Below, in pieces: positions 1 to 10,319 of a DNA stretch of 64,000 bases. Each line of letters opens with the position of its first letter. The stretch's first letter is position 1. This DNA is from Flavobacteriales bacterium (lineage in GTDB: Bacteria; Bacteroidota; Bacteroidia; Flavobacteriales_F; PHOS-HE28): positions 97,680 to 161,679 of the forward strand of contig JADJDP010000004.1 of the NCBI GenBank assembly GCA_016702645.1, read 5' to 3'. The position numbers and the translations under genes were made by a program. The notes beneath the pieces were generated by a model. The model ran no database searches and was not told where the DNA came from. It saw only the letters and a program-made list of their open reading frames with translations.

Positions 1-1604
1 ATCGCAGGGTCTTCCTTGAAGCGCTTGATGTCGTGGATATCGATGGGTTCGCCTTTGCGCTCCAACAGTTCCACGGCATCGCGGATGTGGCCGAGCCCCC
101 GTTGACTGAGCAGGTCGAACTTGTGCAGGCCGAGGTCTTCCGCCTCCAGCATGCTGAACTGCGTGACAGGAAATCCCTTCGGTGGACGATGCAGCGCGGT
201 GTAATGCGTTACCGGTTTCTCCGTGATCACTATGCCGCCCGCGTGTATGCCCAGATGATGCGGCATGCCGATCAGGTGATGCCCATAACGAATGACCGTT
301 TTTGCCACCTGGTCCAGTTCGCCTTTTGCGCCATCGGGCACACGTCGTTGGTCGCGGTAGTAGTTGCTATCGCCATCGCTCAGCGCATCGATCTCGCTGG
401 GCGCCAGTCCCATGGCTTTCCCCAATTCACGGATGGCGCCGCGCCATTGGAAGGTGGTGTAGGTGGCGATCTGTGCCACATGATGATGACCGCCCTTGCC
501 CTTGTTGTACTCGGCGAAGACATAATTAAACACCTCGTCGCGGTCCTTCCAACTGAAGTCGATGTCGAAGTCGGGCGGTTTCTTGCGCGCAGTGCTGATG
601 AAGCGCTCGAAGTAGAGGTCGAGCTCCATCGGGTCCACATCGGTGATGCCAAGGCAATAAGCCGCCAAACTGTTCGCACCGCTACCGCGACCGACGTGGA
701 AGAAGTTGCGGCTTCGCGCGAAGCGCACGATGTCCTGGTTGAGGAGGAAGTAGCTGATGAAGCCCATGCGCTCGATCACATCGAGCTCGTGGTCCATGCG
801 CGCGATCACCTTGGGATCGGCGTTCGGATAGCGGTAGCGCAGACCCTCGTGCGTATCCCTGTGCAGCTTCTCGCGATCGAGCGCGATGCTCCCGCCAAAG
901 ACCTTGCGCGTCTTGTCCGTGCCATCGAAGGTGATCGAGCACTGCTCCAGCAACCGCGTGCTGTTCTCCAGTAGCTGTGGGAAGTCACGATAAACGGTCC
1001 GCAGTTCCTCTTCGTTGCGGAAGCATTCGTCGGCTTGCGCGAGTTCTTCCGCCGGCAGCATGCTCACCACGGTGTTCTTCGCCACGGTGCGCAACAATCG
1101 GTGCGTGTTGAAGTCGCGTTTGTTCCTGAACGTGACAGGCATCAGCGCCACCAGATCCTGTTGGCGCTTCGCCCATGGGCTGAAGGGCAAACGCGTGAGG
1201 TTGGAGGGCTTGATGCCCACGCGCTCGCTGGGCCGAAGCTGTTGAGGTGCTGCGCTGAACGGGTAGATGAAGAAGGCTCCGGAGAGTTCGGGTGCGCGCT
1301 CAGGAAGTGTTTCCCCATCCAGGAGATGTGGGCTGAGCAATTCGTTCAGTTGCTGAAAGCCGTCGTTGTTCTTGGCCAGGCCGATGTAGAGTAAGCGTGG
1401 TCCTTGGCGGAATTCAATGCCAGCGACCGGCCGCACATCGAAGCGACCGGCATCGCGGATGAAGTCGGGAATGCCGGCCGTGCAATGGATATCGGTGAGC
1501 GCGAGCGTGCGCACGCCCGCCTTCTGCGCCTCCTCCAAAAGCGCCTCGGGCTTCATCACCCCGTACTTGAAGCTGAACCAGCTATGGCAGTCGTAGTATG
1601 TCAT
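1..1604 (-). CDS. dnaE: DNA polymerase III subunit alpha, N-terminal part (runs off the window)
   Basis: Replicative DNA polymerase catalytic subunit. The open frame runs from an ATG at 1604 to the window edge, giving about 534 residues of a protein normally near 1000 in Bacteroidota. The N-terminus (MTYYDCHSWFSFKYG, then LALTDIHCTAGIPDFI near residue 35) is the PHP domain. Further on come FFHVGRGSGANSLAAYCLGI and, about 40 residues later, PPDFDIDFSW, which holds catalytic palm aspartates of C-family polymerases. The GRGSGANS form is typical of Bacteroidota DnaE. The ORF is clean in the visible part. The longer open frames on the opposite strand here are antisense shadows. The identity is secure; only the C-terminal half is missing. 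Confidence 0.95.
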   Translation of the reverse strand, partial: MTYYDCHSWFSFKYGVMKPEALLEEAQKAGVRTLALTDIHCTAGIPDFIRDAGRFDVRPVAGIEFRQGPRLLYIGLAKNNDGFQQLNELLSPHLLDGETLPERAPELSGAFFIYPFSAAPQQLRPSERVGIKPSNLTRLPFSPWAKRQQDLVALMPVTFRNKRDFNTHRLLRTVAKNTVVSMLPAEELAQADECFRNEEELRTVYRDFPQLLENSTRLLEQCSITFDGTDKTRKVFGGSIALDREKLHRDTHEGLRYRYPNADPKVIARMDHELDVIERMGFISYFLLNQDIVRFARSRNFFHVGRGSGANSLAAYCLGITDVDPMELDLYFERFISTARKKPPDFDIDFSWKDRDEVFNYVFAEYNKGKGGHHHVAQIATYTTFQWRGAIRELGKAMGLAPSEIDALSDGDSNYYRDQRRVPDGAKGELDQVAKTVIRYGHHLIGMPHHLGIHAGGIVITEKPVTHYTALHRPPKGFPVTQFSMLEAEDLGLHKFDLLSQRGLGHIRDAVELLERKGEPIDIHDIKRFKEDPA

Positions 1605-1832
1605 GGTGACCCCGGAGTTTCATGGCGGATCGACATTTTCCCCGTCGATCGCGGGTGCTAGAATGTATGGCGCGTAGCGCCCACCACGATCGTCATTCCG
1701 GAACGCGGGGCCGACGAAGAGCAGGACCGCGTATCCGGCATCTCAGCTCCAGGGGGCGTCTGCCTCTGGGAAGCCTTCGGGCTGAAGGCCTTTGATCAGT
1801 CAATCAACGGATCGCCGGAACTTCGCGGCCGC

Positions 1833-2873
1833 ATGACAGAGCCAACCTCACGTACCGAACTGTCCGCCTTGGGCGAGTTCGGCCTCATCGAACGCATTGC
1901 CTCGCGCGTTCATCTACAACACACCACTTCCCTCAAAGGCATTGGCGACGACGCGGCGGTGATCGATCCGCAAGGGCTTCACCAAGTAGTGACCACGGAT
2001 ATGCTCGTGGAAGGAGTCCACTTCGATCTGGGCTATATGCCCTTGAAGCACTTGGGTTACAAGGCCGTGGCGGTGAACGTGAGCGATATCTACGCGATGA
2101 ACGCCACCCCGCACCAGATCACCGTTTCGATCGCGATCAGCAATCGCTTCCCTGTGGAGGCGGTGGATGAGTTGTATGAAGGGATCTTGCTCGCTTGTAG
2201 GAGCTACGGCGTGGACCTGGTGGGTGGCGATACGTGCAGCAGCACCAGCGGACTGGTCATCAGCATCACGGCGATCGGTGCTGCGAACAAGGAGGACCTC
2301 GTGTACCGGAACGGTGCCGGAGACAATGACCTGCTCGTGGTGAGCGGCGACCTCGGAGGTGCTTACATGGGCTTGCAAGTGCTGGAGCGTGAGAAGGCGG
2401 TGTTCAAGGAAACCGGGGCACAGCCGGATCTTGTCGGGCATGACTATATCCTCGAGCGCCAACTGAAGCCCGAGGCACGCAAGGACATCATTGAACTATT
2501 GAAGAAGCTGGGAGTAAAGCCCACGAGCATGATCGACGTGAGCGATGGACTGGCGAGCGAGGCTTTGCATCTGGCGCACAACTCAGGCACCGGCGTTCGC
2601 ATCTATGATGAGAAGATCCCCATTGACCCGAGCACATACCAGACCGCGCGCGACTTCAACCTGGACCCCACGACATGCGCGCTGAACGGTGGCGAGGACT
2701 ATGAACTGCTTTTCACCATCGCGCAAGCGGACTACGAGAAGATCAAGGGCAATCCCAGCGTCACCATCATCGGCCATATGACCGACAAGGCCAGCGGCAG
2801 CATGCTTGTGGACAAGCAAGGCGGCTTGCACGAATTGAAAGCGCAGGGGTGGGATGCGTTCTTGAAGAAGTGA
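1833..2873 (+). CDS. thiL: Thiamine-monophosphate kinase
   Basis: ATP-dependent phosphorylation of thiamine monophosphate to thiamine diphosphate, the last step of cofactor synthesis, in the cytosol. The 346-residue length fits the family. The N-terminal LGEFGLIERI and GIGDDAAVID motifs are diagnostic of ThiL in the PurM/ThiL fold. Later motifs include VGGDTCSS, SGDLGGAYMGLQVLERE, MIDVSDGLASEALHLA and NGGEDYELLFT, the expected Mg-ATP and substrate-binding loops in order. The ATG at 1833 precedes a conventional N-terminus. The gene is convergent with the T9SS cargo gene, with one base between the stop codons. No other thiamine gene is nearby. The reading frame is intact. Confidence 0.95.
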   Translation: MTEPTSRTELSALGEFGLIERIASRVHLQHTTSLKGIGDDAAVIDPQGLHQVVTTDMLVEGVHFDLGYMPLKHLGYKAVAVNVSDIYAMNATPHQITVSIAISNRFPVEAVDELYEGILLACRSYGVDLVGGDTCSSTSGLVISITAIGAANKEDLVYRNGAGDNDLLVVSGDLGGAYMGLQVLEREKAVFKETGAQPDLVGHDYILERQLKPEARKDIIELLKKLGVKPTSMIDVSDGLASEALHLAHNSGTGVRIYDEKIPIDPSTYQTARDFNLDPTTCALNGGEDYELLFTIAQADYEKIKGNPSVTIIGHMTDKASGSMLVDKQGGLHELKAQGWDAFLKK

Positions 2874-2874
2874 G

Positions 2875-4454
2875 CTACTCCTTCACCACGCGGATCGCGC
2901 CTCCGTCCGGTATGCGGAGCAGATAGATCCCGGCATCGAGCGCCGAGAGGTCGAGCGAAGTGATACCCGGCAAATAGGGATCCGCAAAGGCCTGTCCCGT
3001 GATCGAGAACAGATCCTGCCTGGAGCTGTGTGCTTGTTGAACGGATCATCAGCCGCGTTCGCAGGAACCGGCCAGGCACTTATAACCGGTTCTGCAACGA
3101 TGCTGGGCACGTCGGTGCTCAACCCATTGATGCGTCCTACGGTGAACGCCTGCAAACCACCATCGTTCGCGATGAGCGGCGGGAAGGACAACGGGCCGTT
3201 CACATGCGCACTGAAATGCACCGTTCCGTCCTGCATTGCGGTAACTGCCATCGCATTGAGGAAGCCGAGGGGCATGCTCGTGGTTTCCCATTGAGGGATC
3301 CCATTGGTATCGAAAGCGACGATCGTCTGGCTGCGAGCACCCAACGTGAGCCCGTCGCTCACCACGCCATTGCCCCAATCCACCTGCCCGCGCAGGGTGC
3401 CTGTCAGGTATGCGTTGCCATCCCCATCAACAGCAACGGTGTTGCGGGCTGCTGCTTCCAGGTCACCGTTGATGTTGCCACCGGGCGCGTCACTTTCCAC
3501 GCCCCACAGAAAGTTACCGGTACTGTCCGCCTTCACTAGGAAGGTGGATGACACCCAATCCGCACCGTTGATGGCGATGCCACCCCAATCGGTCGGGTCG
3601 AACGCGTTGCATGCCACGTAGGCATTGCCCTCGTCGTCCACGGCCACATCGGGGAACTGGAAGGTGATATCATGTGCGAACTCCGCCCAGTCGCCTTGAC
3701 CTTGCGCATCGTACCGAAGCAGGAACATGAAGTAGGATCCGCCGACCGGTGGAGTTGCAACAAGACCACCGAACGCGAAGCCGAAGTCGTCGCATGCGCC
3801 GCTCACGTACAGGGCGCCAGAAGGACTGAACGCCATCCCGCCGATGGTCTTCGCTCCGTCGATGTAACGCACTTCCACGTCATTGCCCAGGTCATCGACC
3901 TTGGCCAATCGCACCAGAAAGAAATCGGAGGTCGCATACCATGCATCGCCGTTCGGGTCGATCGCCATGGCGGTTATCATGCTCGCCTGACCGTCCGTGA
4001 CCGAGATGTTGCGCGCCCATAGAAGAGTTCCATCCGGATCGAACTTCATGATGTACAGGTCCACGTCCCAAACCGATCCCGTGTGTGCGAGCGTGGAGCC
4101 GTCGCACACGGATAGGCCCCCCATGAATTGTCCGGCCACGTATACGTTGCCTTCCGCATCCACTGCACCAGTTTCAACCGTGACCGAGTCCGTCAAGGAA
4201 CATGTCCAAAACGGTTGCCCGTTGGCCGGGTCAAGGCGTTCGATCGTGCATGGTCCGAAAATGTCCTGACCGAAGCCGAAGGCACCATGGGTGAGATGGG
4301 CGCTCATGAGGTTCCCGCTGGGTGATGAAGCGAGCACGTGTCGAGGCAGTCCGGGGTTCATGGAGTAGCTCACCGGTCGGGAAGCAAGCCAATCGGGTTG
4401 CTGTGCGTTCGCGGCGAAGGCTATGGAAGCCAGAAGAACGGATACAAGGCGCAT
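2875..4454 (-). CDS. Secreted repeat protein with T9SS type A sorting domain (frameshifted)
   Basis: Probably a secreted or surface protein exported by Sec and then the type IX system. The start is placed at the ATG at 4454 because it gives a clean signal peptide (MRLVSVLLASIAFAANA); the longer frame to 4517 has no signal. The body holds recurrent blocks of the type DxxGNxYVAG and DPNGDAWYA, which resemble SBBP/beta-propeller repeats. The C-terminus carries PVPAN and, after a frame change near 3035, QDLFSITGQ and LDLSALDAGIYLLRI, ending VVKE with a stop at 2875. That is a typical type A sorting domain, so the frame change is probably a single-base consensus error. Substrate and function are unknown. 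Confidence 0.82.
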
Positions 4455-4506
4455 GGGTACAAGACGCTTCGAAATGCACCCAACGTTGCCTGTCCACGCG
4501 CGGGTA

Positions 4507-6069
4507 TCAAGCTGCACGCGCGAATTCCAATGCGCGCGCTTTCAGCCGCCGAGCGAATGGTTCGCCGCGCAGTTTGCTTTCGGCCCACGCGATGGGATCG
4601 AAGTGATCGAACACCGGCCGTTCGAAGGGGTCGCCTTCCAATTGGGCAACCCCGAGCAGGAACGTCTCTATAACGGAGCGACGAACTTCTTCGGGCTGCT
4701 TCTTGAGGAGACCGCGCACGAGTTGGAGCAGCAATGGTTCGAAGCGGTGCTTGCGGGACCGCAACCGGAGGAAGCGTTCGGTGTTGCGCAACGTGTAGGG
4801 CAGCACATCGAGTTTTCCCATCTCCAGCAGGATCAACAGGTGCAGCAGTCTACCGAAACAGGCCGGGTCGCTTTGGTCATCCGTACGCATATCGTTCAGT
4901 AGCGCATTGATCCAGCGCAAAGCGATCTCCGGATGCCCGGCAGCGAAATGTGCGTACGCGAGCTGGTACTGGAATCCTGCCTTGCGCACGGGGCTTATCA
5001 ATCCGGCATGTTGTGCGAGCCCGCGCTCCACCACGGGCACGAGTTCCAATGCATGTTCCAGATCGCCCATGCGCATGTACATGGAAAGCTCCAAGCTGGT
5101 GGTGGTGCTGAAGAGCTTCAGATCGAGGTCATCGGACTCCGGCATGTTCCATTGAGCAGGTAGTGTGCGAAAGCTCTTGAGATGAGCGAACGCCTCGGTA
5201 TAGCGCCCGGCCTGTATGCACACGTAGATGAGATTGCTCACAACACCGAGCACGAGATTGGGTTCATCCACGAAGCGGTCGCGCTCGGTCGTCAAGAGCC
5301 CGAGATTGCTCGTTAGGTGTTCATGGCATGTGGAGGTGTCACCCATGGCGAACGCAGCTGCACCCTTCAAATGGTGGAAAAGGAACTTGGCCTTGGCGGT
5401 GGTCAGTTGCTGGGGGTCGCGAAGGATCGGATGGTCCAACAACTCCTTCGAGCGCTCCCATGCCTTTGGGTCGCGGGCCTGTCCATATTGGTAGAGATGG
5501 AGGAACACGTTGCTCTTCAGTCCCCAGAGCGTGTCGAGTTGGGTCTGTTGTTGCCGCACCCTCTCATCGGCAGTGATGATGCGGTCCAGGGCCGCCTGAT
5601 CGATACCGGTGTAGTTCCGGCATTCGATCAGGCGTCGTTCCCATTCCGCAACCGCAATGAGGATGGCGGGGCGTTCGTGGAGTTCGGCGGAACGCCGCAC
5701 GCCGAGCAGGACCTTCGCCGCATCGTCGTACAAGGCGCGTTGGTGCAGCAATTCAACATGGTGGAGCGAACGGTGCAGCCGGACGTCCACGGAGCTATCG
5801 GTATGGAAGGAGTCCAGGCTTCGCAGGATCCCTTCGTAAAGCCGTCGTTTTGTTATCGCGAACCGGTGTGTGAACGCTTCCTGTTTGAAGCGGTCCAGCA
5901 ACGCCCCTTCATCGTACTCGTCCATGCTGGCGATGGCATCGAACAGGAGTTCCTGGTTCGAGGCACCTTCGGACCCATGCCGGGCGAGGTGGAGCTTGTA
6001 GTAACGCTTCTCTGCCGGGGACATTGATCGCACCAATCGATGCACATGGTCCTGGCTTTTGCGGGGCAT
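4507..6069 (-). CDS. Conserved hypothetical, helical-repeat protein
   Basis: A 520-residue soluble protein of unknown function. It has no signal peptide or membrane segment and is rich in leucine, alanine and arginine, with regularly spaced helical segments (for example LELSMYMRMGDLEHALELVPVVERGL), which suggests a TPR-like solenoid. The N-terminus MPRKSQDHVHRLVRSMSPAEKRYYK resembles the start of uncharacterised Flavobacteriales proteins. It begins at an ATG at 6069 and is followed after 52 bases by the start of the T9SS cargo gene on the same strand, so the two could be cotranscribed. A role as a protein-interaction scaffold is only inferred from the repeat character. Confidence 0.7.
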   Translation of the reverse strand: MPRKSQDHVHRLVRSMSPAEKRYYKLHLARHGSEGASNQELLFDAIASMDEYDEGALLDRFKQEAFTHRFAITKRRLYEGILRSLDSFHTDSSVDVRLHRSLHHVELLHQRALYDDAAKVLLGVRRSAELHERPAILIAVAEWERRLIECRNYTGIDQAALDRIITADERVRQQQTQLDTLWGLKSNVFLHLYQYGQARDPKAWERSKELLDHPILRDPQQLTTAKAKFLFHHLKGAAAFAMGDTSTCHEHLTSNLGLLTTERDRFVDEPNLVLGVVSNLIYVCIQAGRYTEAFAHLKSFRTLPAQWNMPESDDLDLKLFSTTTSLELSMYMRMGDLEHALELVPVVERGLAQHAGLISPVRKAGFQYQLAYAHFAAGHPEIALRWINALLNDMRTDDQSDPACFGRLLHLLILLEMGKLDVLPYTLRNTERFLRLRSRKHRFEPLLLQLVRGLLKKQPEEVRRSVIETFLLGVAQLEGDPFERPVFDHFDPIAWAESKLRGEPFARRLKARALEFARAA

Positions 6070-6183
6070 GATGTTGTGCCGATGAGCGTAGGCACGGAGA
6101 AAGTAACATGAGCCATGTGGTGCGCATCGACCTTGCCGGGCAACGGTCCTTCAGGGAAGAGGAGCGGCGCGAAGGATCGAAAA

Positions 6184-6207
6184 TGAAAACGCCCGGCTTA
6201 CCGGGCG
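6184..6207 (-). terminator. Rho-independent terminator
   Basis: A perfect 7-bp stem (CGCCCGG / CCGGGCG) around a 4-base loop at 6190-6207 is followed, reading the minus strand, by GTTTTCATTTT. It lies just downstream of the small lipoprotein gene and would end transcription of that gene and possibly of the kinase operon above it. Confidence 0.75.
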
Positions 6208-6236
6208 CTTATACAAAGAAGTGAACGGAAGGGGGT

Positions 6237-6509
6237 TCAGTTCGGCTTCTTCTTGCGATTGCGTTCACCATCTCCAACATCGTCACCATCATCGCTGATC
6301 GTGTCACCGTTGCCGTCAGCGTCTCCCTTTGGATCTCCGGAGTTTTCAGTTGGAGCATCCATGCTCAGCACGGTGGGAACGCCTTTGGCCACCCCGGTGG
6401 CGCATTCAGAAGGACGATCCAACGGCTCCTTCGCACAGCCCGCCATGATCAACAGAAGAGCGAACAGTGCGCTCCACTTCTGCAATGGATGGATCAAAAC
6501 GGACTTCAT
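6237..6509 (-). CDS. Small lipoprotein with acidic C-terminal tail
   Basis: A 90-residue protein of unknown function. The ATG at 6509 gives a short basic segment, a hydrophobic stretch and a lipobox-like LLLIMAGC, so it is probably a lipoprotein. After the cysteine comes a low-complexity, Asp/Gly-rich region (GDADGNGDTISDDGDDVGDG) followed by a basic end (ERNRKKKPN). The Asp/Gly pattern could bind calcium but has no canonical EF-hand. A perfect TAnnTTTG box lies 7 bases upstream of the ATG and a terminator follows the stop, so it can be an independent unit. Some database entries for similar short proteins are simply labelled hypothetical. Confidence 0.6.
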   Translation of the reverse strand: MKSVLIHPLQKWSALFALLLIMAGCAKEPLDRPSECATGVAKGVPTVLSMDAPTENSGDPKGDADGNGDTISDDGDDVGDGERNRKKKPN

Positions 6510-6515
6510 GGCCCT

Positions 6516-6523
6516 CAAAAGTA
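6516..6523 (-). promoter_or_regulatory. Bacteroidota -7 promoter box
   Basis: On the minus strand the sequence reads TACTTTTG, a perfect match to the Bacteroidota -7 consensus TAnnTTTG, seven bases upstream of the small lipoprotein ATG. Confidence 0.55.
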
Positions 6524-6531
6524 GGGTCGTT

Positions 6532-9500
6532 CTACGGCTGTTGCAAGTTTTCGGTCACCTTTTTTCCCGGAAGATCCACAGGCAGTTCGATCTGCACCCG
6601 AGTCCCTAACACCCTGTTCGTCACAGGGTCATGCCATTGTTCGGGCCCTTGGATGCGGATATCCGTGAGTTCCAGTTTGCGCAGCACGTCGGCCCTTCCC
6701 TTGGTGATCTCGATACCCCGTGAAATGTGGTCCGCCTCCATGCCTTGCTTGGCCTTCAGGCTCTGCTCCATCCCGATCCCATCGTCTTCGATGCGCACCA
6801 CCACACGGCCCGGGGTTTCAGCCGGACCGGTGCTGATGGCCACATGTCCTTGACGCTCCATGGGCAGGATGCCGTGCCAGATACTGTTCTCCACGTACGG
6901 CTGGAGCATCATGGCCGGTAGACGCACGTGGTTGGCGTCCACTCGGGTATCCATGGTTATGCTGTAGCGGAACTTGTCCTTGAAGCGCATGTGCTCCAAT
7001 TGCAAGTAGAGTTCCAGCCGCTCCAACTCCTCGGCAAGGGTGGTCGTGTCGTTTTGGCTCGCATCCAGGTTCTTGCGAATGAGCTTGGCAAAACTGGTCA
7101 AGTACCGACTGGCGGTGGTGCGGTCCTGCTTGTTGATGTGGAACTGGATGCTGTTTAGCGCGTTGAACACGAAGTGCCGGTTCATGTTCGCATTGAGGGC
7201 CTGTTGTTCCAACTGGAGCATGCGCGAACGAAGCATCAATTGGCGCGTGCGTTCACGGCGCTCGCGGCGCACAGCGCGGTAGCGTTGCACGGCGAACAGA
7301 ACAGCGGCCAGGCCCAGGATGCAGAGCAGGTAGAACCACCAGCGTGCCCAATACGGTGGATCGATGCCGAATCGGAACGAAGCAGGTTCGCTCCATGTCC
7401 GGTTGTCCGTGGTGGCTGATACTTCGAAGATGAACTCCCCGTGGGGCAGGTTGCTGTAGCTGGCGAAACGCGCTTCTGTGGCGGGCAGCCAATCCGGATC
7501 GTAGCCCACCAAGCGATATCGGTAACGCACGCGTTCAGGTTTCGAAAAGGCGATGGCACCATAGTCGAACGTGAGGTAGTGCCTGCGATGATCCAGGTGC
7601 AGTCGCACGGGCAACCCATCGATGTCCAAACTGTCGCACTGACCTTTCCAATCGGTGGCTTGAAGAAAGGAGCGGAGCGCGACCAAGTGCACGCGGGGCG
7701 GCGGGGTGGTCCCCAGCAACGTATCGCGTGCCTCATCGTGGTATACCATCCCTGCGGAAGTGCCGAAGAAGGACCTGCCATTGGGTCCCATGTGGGCTGC
7801 GTTGAGATTGAACTCCAGGCTTCGCAAGCCATCGGACATGGTAATGTGTTCAAGTGCCGTGGAGTCGGACAGAAGGCGGTCCGGGTCGAAGAGATAGAGC
7901 CCATTATTGGTGCCGGCCCAGATCCCACCCTGCGCATCTTTCCTCAACAGATTGAAATAGTTCGACCCGAAATCGGCTCCGAACCGGATCGCGCGCAATC
8001 GCCCCTTCTCGTAGCAGGTGAGCCCGTTCGCCGTTCCTGCCCACAGTCGGTCCTTGTTGTCCGTGACGAGGCACAGCACCGTGTTGTCACTGAGCCCATC
8101 CACTTTGGTGTAGTGCCGGAACGCGCCGTTCTCCATGATCGCGAGCCCATGATCGCTTGCCAGCCAGAGCCTTCCATTCCGATCGGCCAGAATGCTCCGC
8201 ACGGAACGACCTGGGCCTTCTTCGCCGGGAGCATGCTCCTTGATCCTTCCGAATGGATCGATCACCGTGAGCCCTTCGCGTGTCCCGCACCAGAGCTTAC
8301 CATCCGTATCCTGGTGAAGCGCGAACACCCGTTGCCCCGGAAGCGATAGGCTATCCGGCAGAGGTATGATGACCCCGTCGCGCACATGTGCGAGCCCATC
8401 GCTGGTACCGAACCACAGGGAACCATCCCGATCCAACAAGCCGCACCAGATGGTATTGTTGGGCAGGCCATCCAAGGTGGTGATCATGGCCATGCCGTCC
8501 ATGCGGCAGATCCCGTTGTCGTACGTGCCCAGCCAAAGGTCACCGTGAGCGTCGGCGGTGATGCTCATGACCAAGTCGCTGCACAGGCCGTCCTTCACCG
8601 TGAAGGTGACGAAACGATCACCTAGGTAGCGGATCGCACCGGCTCCATCGGTGCCGAACCAGATATTGCCTTCCTCATCCTGGAAAGCGCACAGGATGTT
8701 GTCGTTCGGCATGCCTTGGTGGATGGTGAAGACGCGTGTGCGCTCGCCATCGATCAGGTTCACGCCGAGCTTGGTGCCTACCCACGTGCGACCGCGATCA
8801 TCCACCAACAGGCAGCGCACATTGTTCTGCAAGAGCCCGGTCTCTTCGTCGTACTCTTTTTGTGTGCCATCCTTCGCGATGTGGTAAAGCCCACTGCCCA
8901 ACGTACCCACCCACCAACTTCCGTCGGGGCCCTCCGCAAGCGCACTAACGAGTTCCGGTTCCGCATCGCCCAATTGGATCCTGCGGAAGGCCCCGGCTTT
9001 GCCATGGAGCAAGCCGTTGCGAAGCCCCACCAATAGACTTCCATCCGTCAGTAGCAATAAGGACCGAACATTCGTAGCCGTATCGGTAGGGTAGCCGACC
9101 ATCGAGTGAATGCCTTCCTGCATCGCGCACGAAGAGCCCTCCGCCATCCGTGCCGATGTATACGCGTCCGTCCCGACCTTGCCAGCCCGAGAATGCGCGC
9201 CCCTTTGCTTTCCGCAGGCAAGGTCTCGGTCCTCAACGTGCGCCCGATGATCCGCACGAGCGAGTTCCCCGCACCCATCCAGAACGCACCGTCCGCAGCA
9301 CGAAGCATGGCGCTTACCTGCGCGTCGGGCAATCCATCCTGCAAAGCGAGGTTGCTGAAATACTCGCCATCGAAACGACTTGCACCGCCCAACGTGCCGA
9401 ACCAGAGATAGCCTTCACCGTCCTGCGCGATGGTACGGACCTGACTTTGAGCAAGGCCGTCCTTCGAGGTGACCTGCTGGAAGGCATGTTGCTGCGGGAG

Positions 9501-9566
9501 CGATGGGTGTGCGATGACGAGCACCGCCATCAGCGCCGCGATCCGCCACGCCGCGATCCGTTGCAC
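6532..9566 (-). CDS. Beta-propeller sensor histidine kinase, LytS/YesM type (two frameshifts)
   Basis: Membrane sensor kinase of a hybrid-like 'two-component regulator propeller' architecture, about 1010 residues when the frame is repaired. It starts at a GTG (9566), has a signal peptide, then many propeller repeats (GYLWFGTLGGASRFDG, GNIWFGTDGAGAIRYL, GSLWFGTSDGLAHVRDG) to about residue 650. A Y_Y_Y domain, one transmembrane helix (WWFYLLCILGLAAVLFAV) and a cytoplasmic HisKA_7TM-like kinase follow. The kinase has the H-box NRHFVFNALNSI (usual PHF replaced by RHF), N-box MLQPYVENSIWHGI and G-box EDDGIGMEQ. The frame changes near 9185 and 9120; the propeller sequence GRVYIGTDGGGLFVRDA lies in the third frame between, so two indels are needed. 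The partner regulator lies immediately upstream. The signal sensed is unknown. Confidence 0.88.
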
Positions 9567-10319
9567 TCAGAAGGTGTTTATCAGTCCCAAGAAATCCGGC
9601 AGGCGACGCCGCGAAACAGGAATGAGCGTGCCGTTGTCCAATACCGCCATGTTGCCTTCCGCCCGATTGAACCCCTTGAGGTGCGCGAGGTTGATGATGT
9701 ATGACTTGTGAACGCGGAAGAAGGTCTTCGGGTCCAGGTTGGTCTCGAACACCCGGATGTGCTTGCTGCTCACCGAGCGCTTACCGTCCTTGAGGTGGAT
9801 GGTGGTGTAGCTGTCGTTCGCTTCGAGGTACATGATCTCCTCGTGCTTCAGCAGCACAAGGCCATCCCGTCCCGGCACGGCGACGCGTGTGCTCAATGGT
9901 GAGGCGGGGTCTTTCATCAACGCGGCTATCGCCGAAGGCTGCGTTCCGCCCAGTTCGTTGATCGCACGCTGGAGTTTTTTCGACGCGCGCTGCAACTCTT
10001 CATGGTCGATCGGCTTTTCCAAGTAGTCGAGCGCGTTCTGTTTGAAGGCCTTCAAGGCATACTCATCGTAGGCCGTTGTGAAGACCACGGGCAGGTCCAG
10101 CTCGGCGATGGACGCGAGCAGCGCGAACCCATCCTCGCCCGGCATCTTGATGTCGAGGAAGAGCGCGTTGGGCTGCAATTCGGTGATCCGTTCGCGCGCT
10201 TCGGGTGCACTACCCGCTTGTCCCACCACTTGCACCTCGGGACAGTGTTCCGCCAGCATCAGCTGCAGGTTCTCCCGTGCATCGGCCTCATCGTCCACGA
10301 TCAACACACGCCATGACAT
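9567..10319 (-). CDS. LytTR-family response regulator
   Basis: A 250-residue DNA-binding response regulator. The N-terminal receiver domain shows acidic residues in VLIVDDEADA, the phospho-acceptor Asp in FLDIKMPGEDGF, the conserved Thr in VVFTTAYDEYA and the Lys in YLEKPID. The C-terminal LytTR domain (from about residue 145) contains EEIMYLEANDSYTTIHL and FRVHKSYIINL. The ATG at 10319 is preferred over the longer open frame because it starts directly at the receiver fold. The stop codon TGA abuts the GTG start of the propeller histidine kinase, so the two are almost certainly cotranscribed and translationally coupled. LytTR regulators bind direct repeats at promoters; no target site was identified here. 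Confidence 0.93.
   Translation of the reverse strand: MSWRVLIVDDEADARENLQLMLAEHCPEVQVVGQAGSAPEARERITELQPNALFLDIKMPGEDGFALLASIAELDLPVVFTTAYDEYALKAFKQNALDYLEKPIDHEELQRASKKLQRAINELGGTQPSAIAALMKDPASPLSTRVAVPGRDGLVLLKHEEIMYLEANDSYTTIHLKDGKRSVSSKHIRVFETNLDPKTFFRVHKSYIINLAHLKGFNRAEGNMAVLDNGTLIPVSRRRLPDFLGLINTF

Noticed and set aside
33..974. Long open frame on the plus strand
   Set aside because: It is the antisense of dnaE, whose minus-strand translation has polymerase motifs; the plus-strand product has none.
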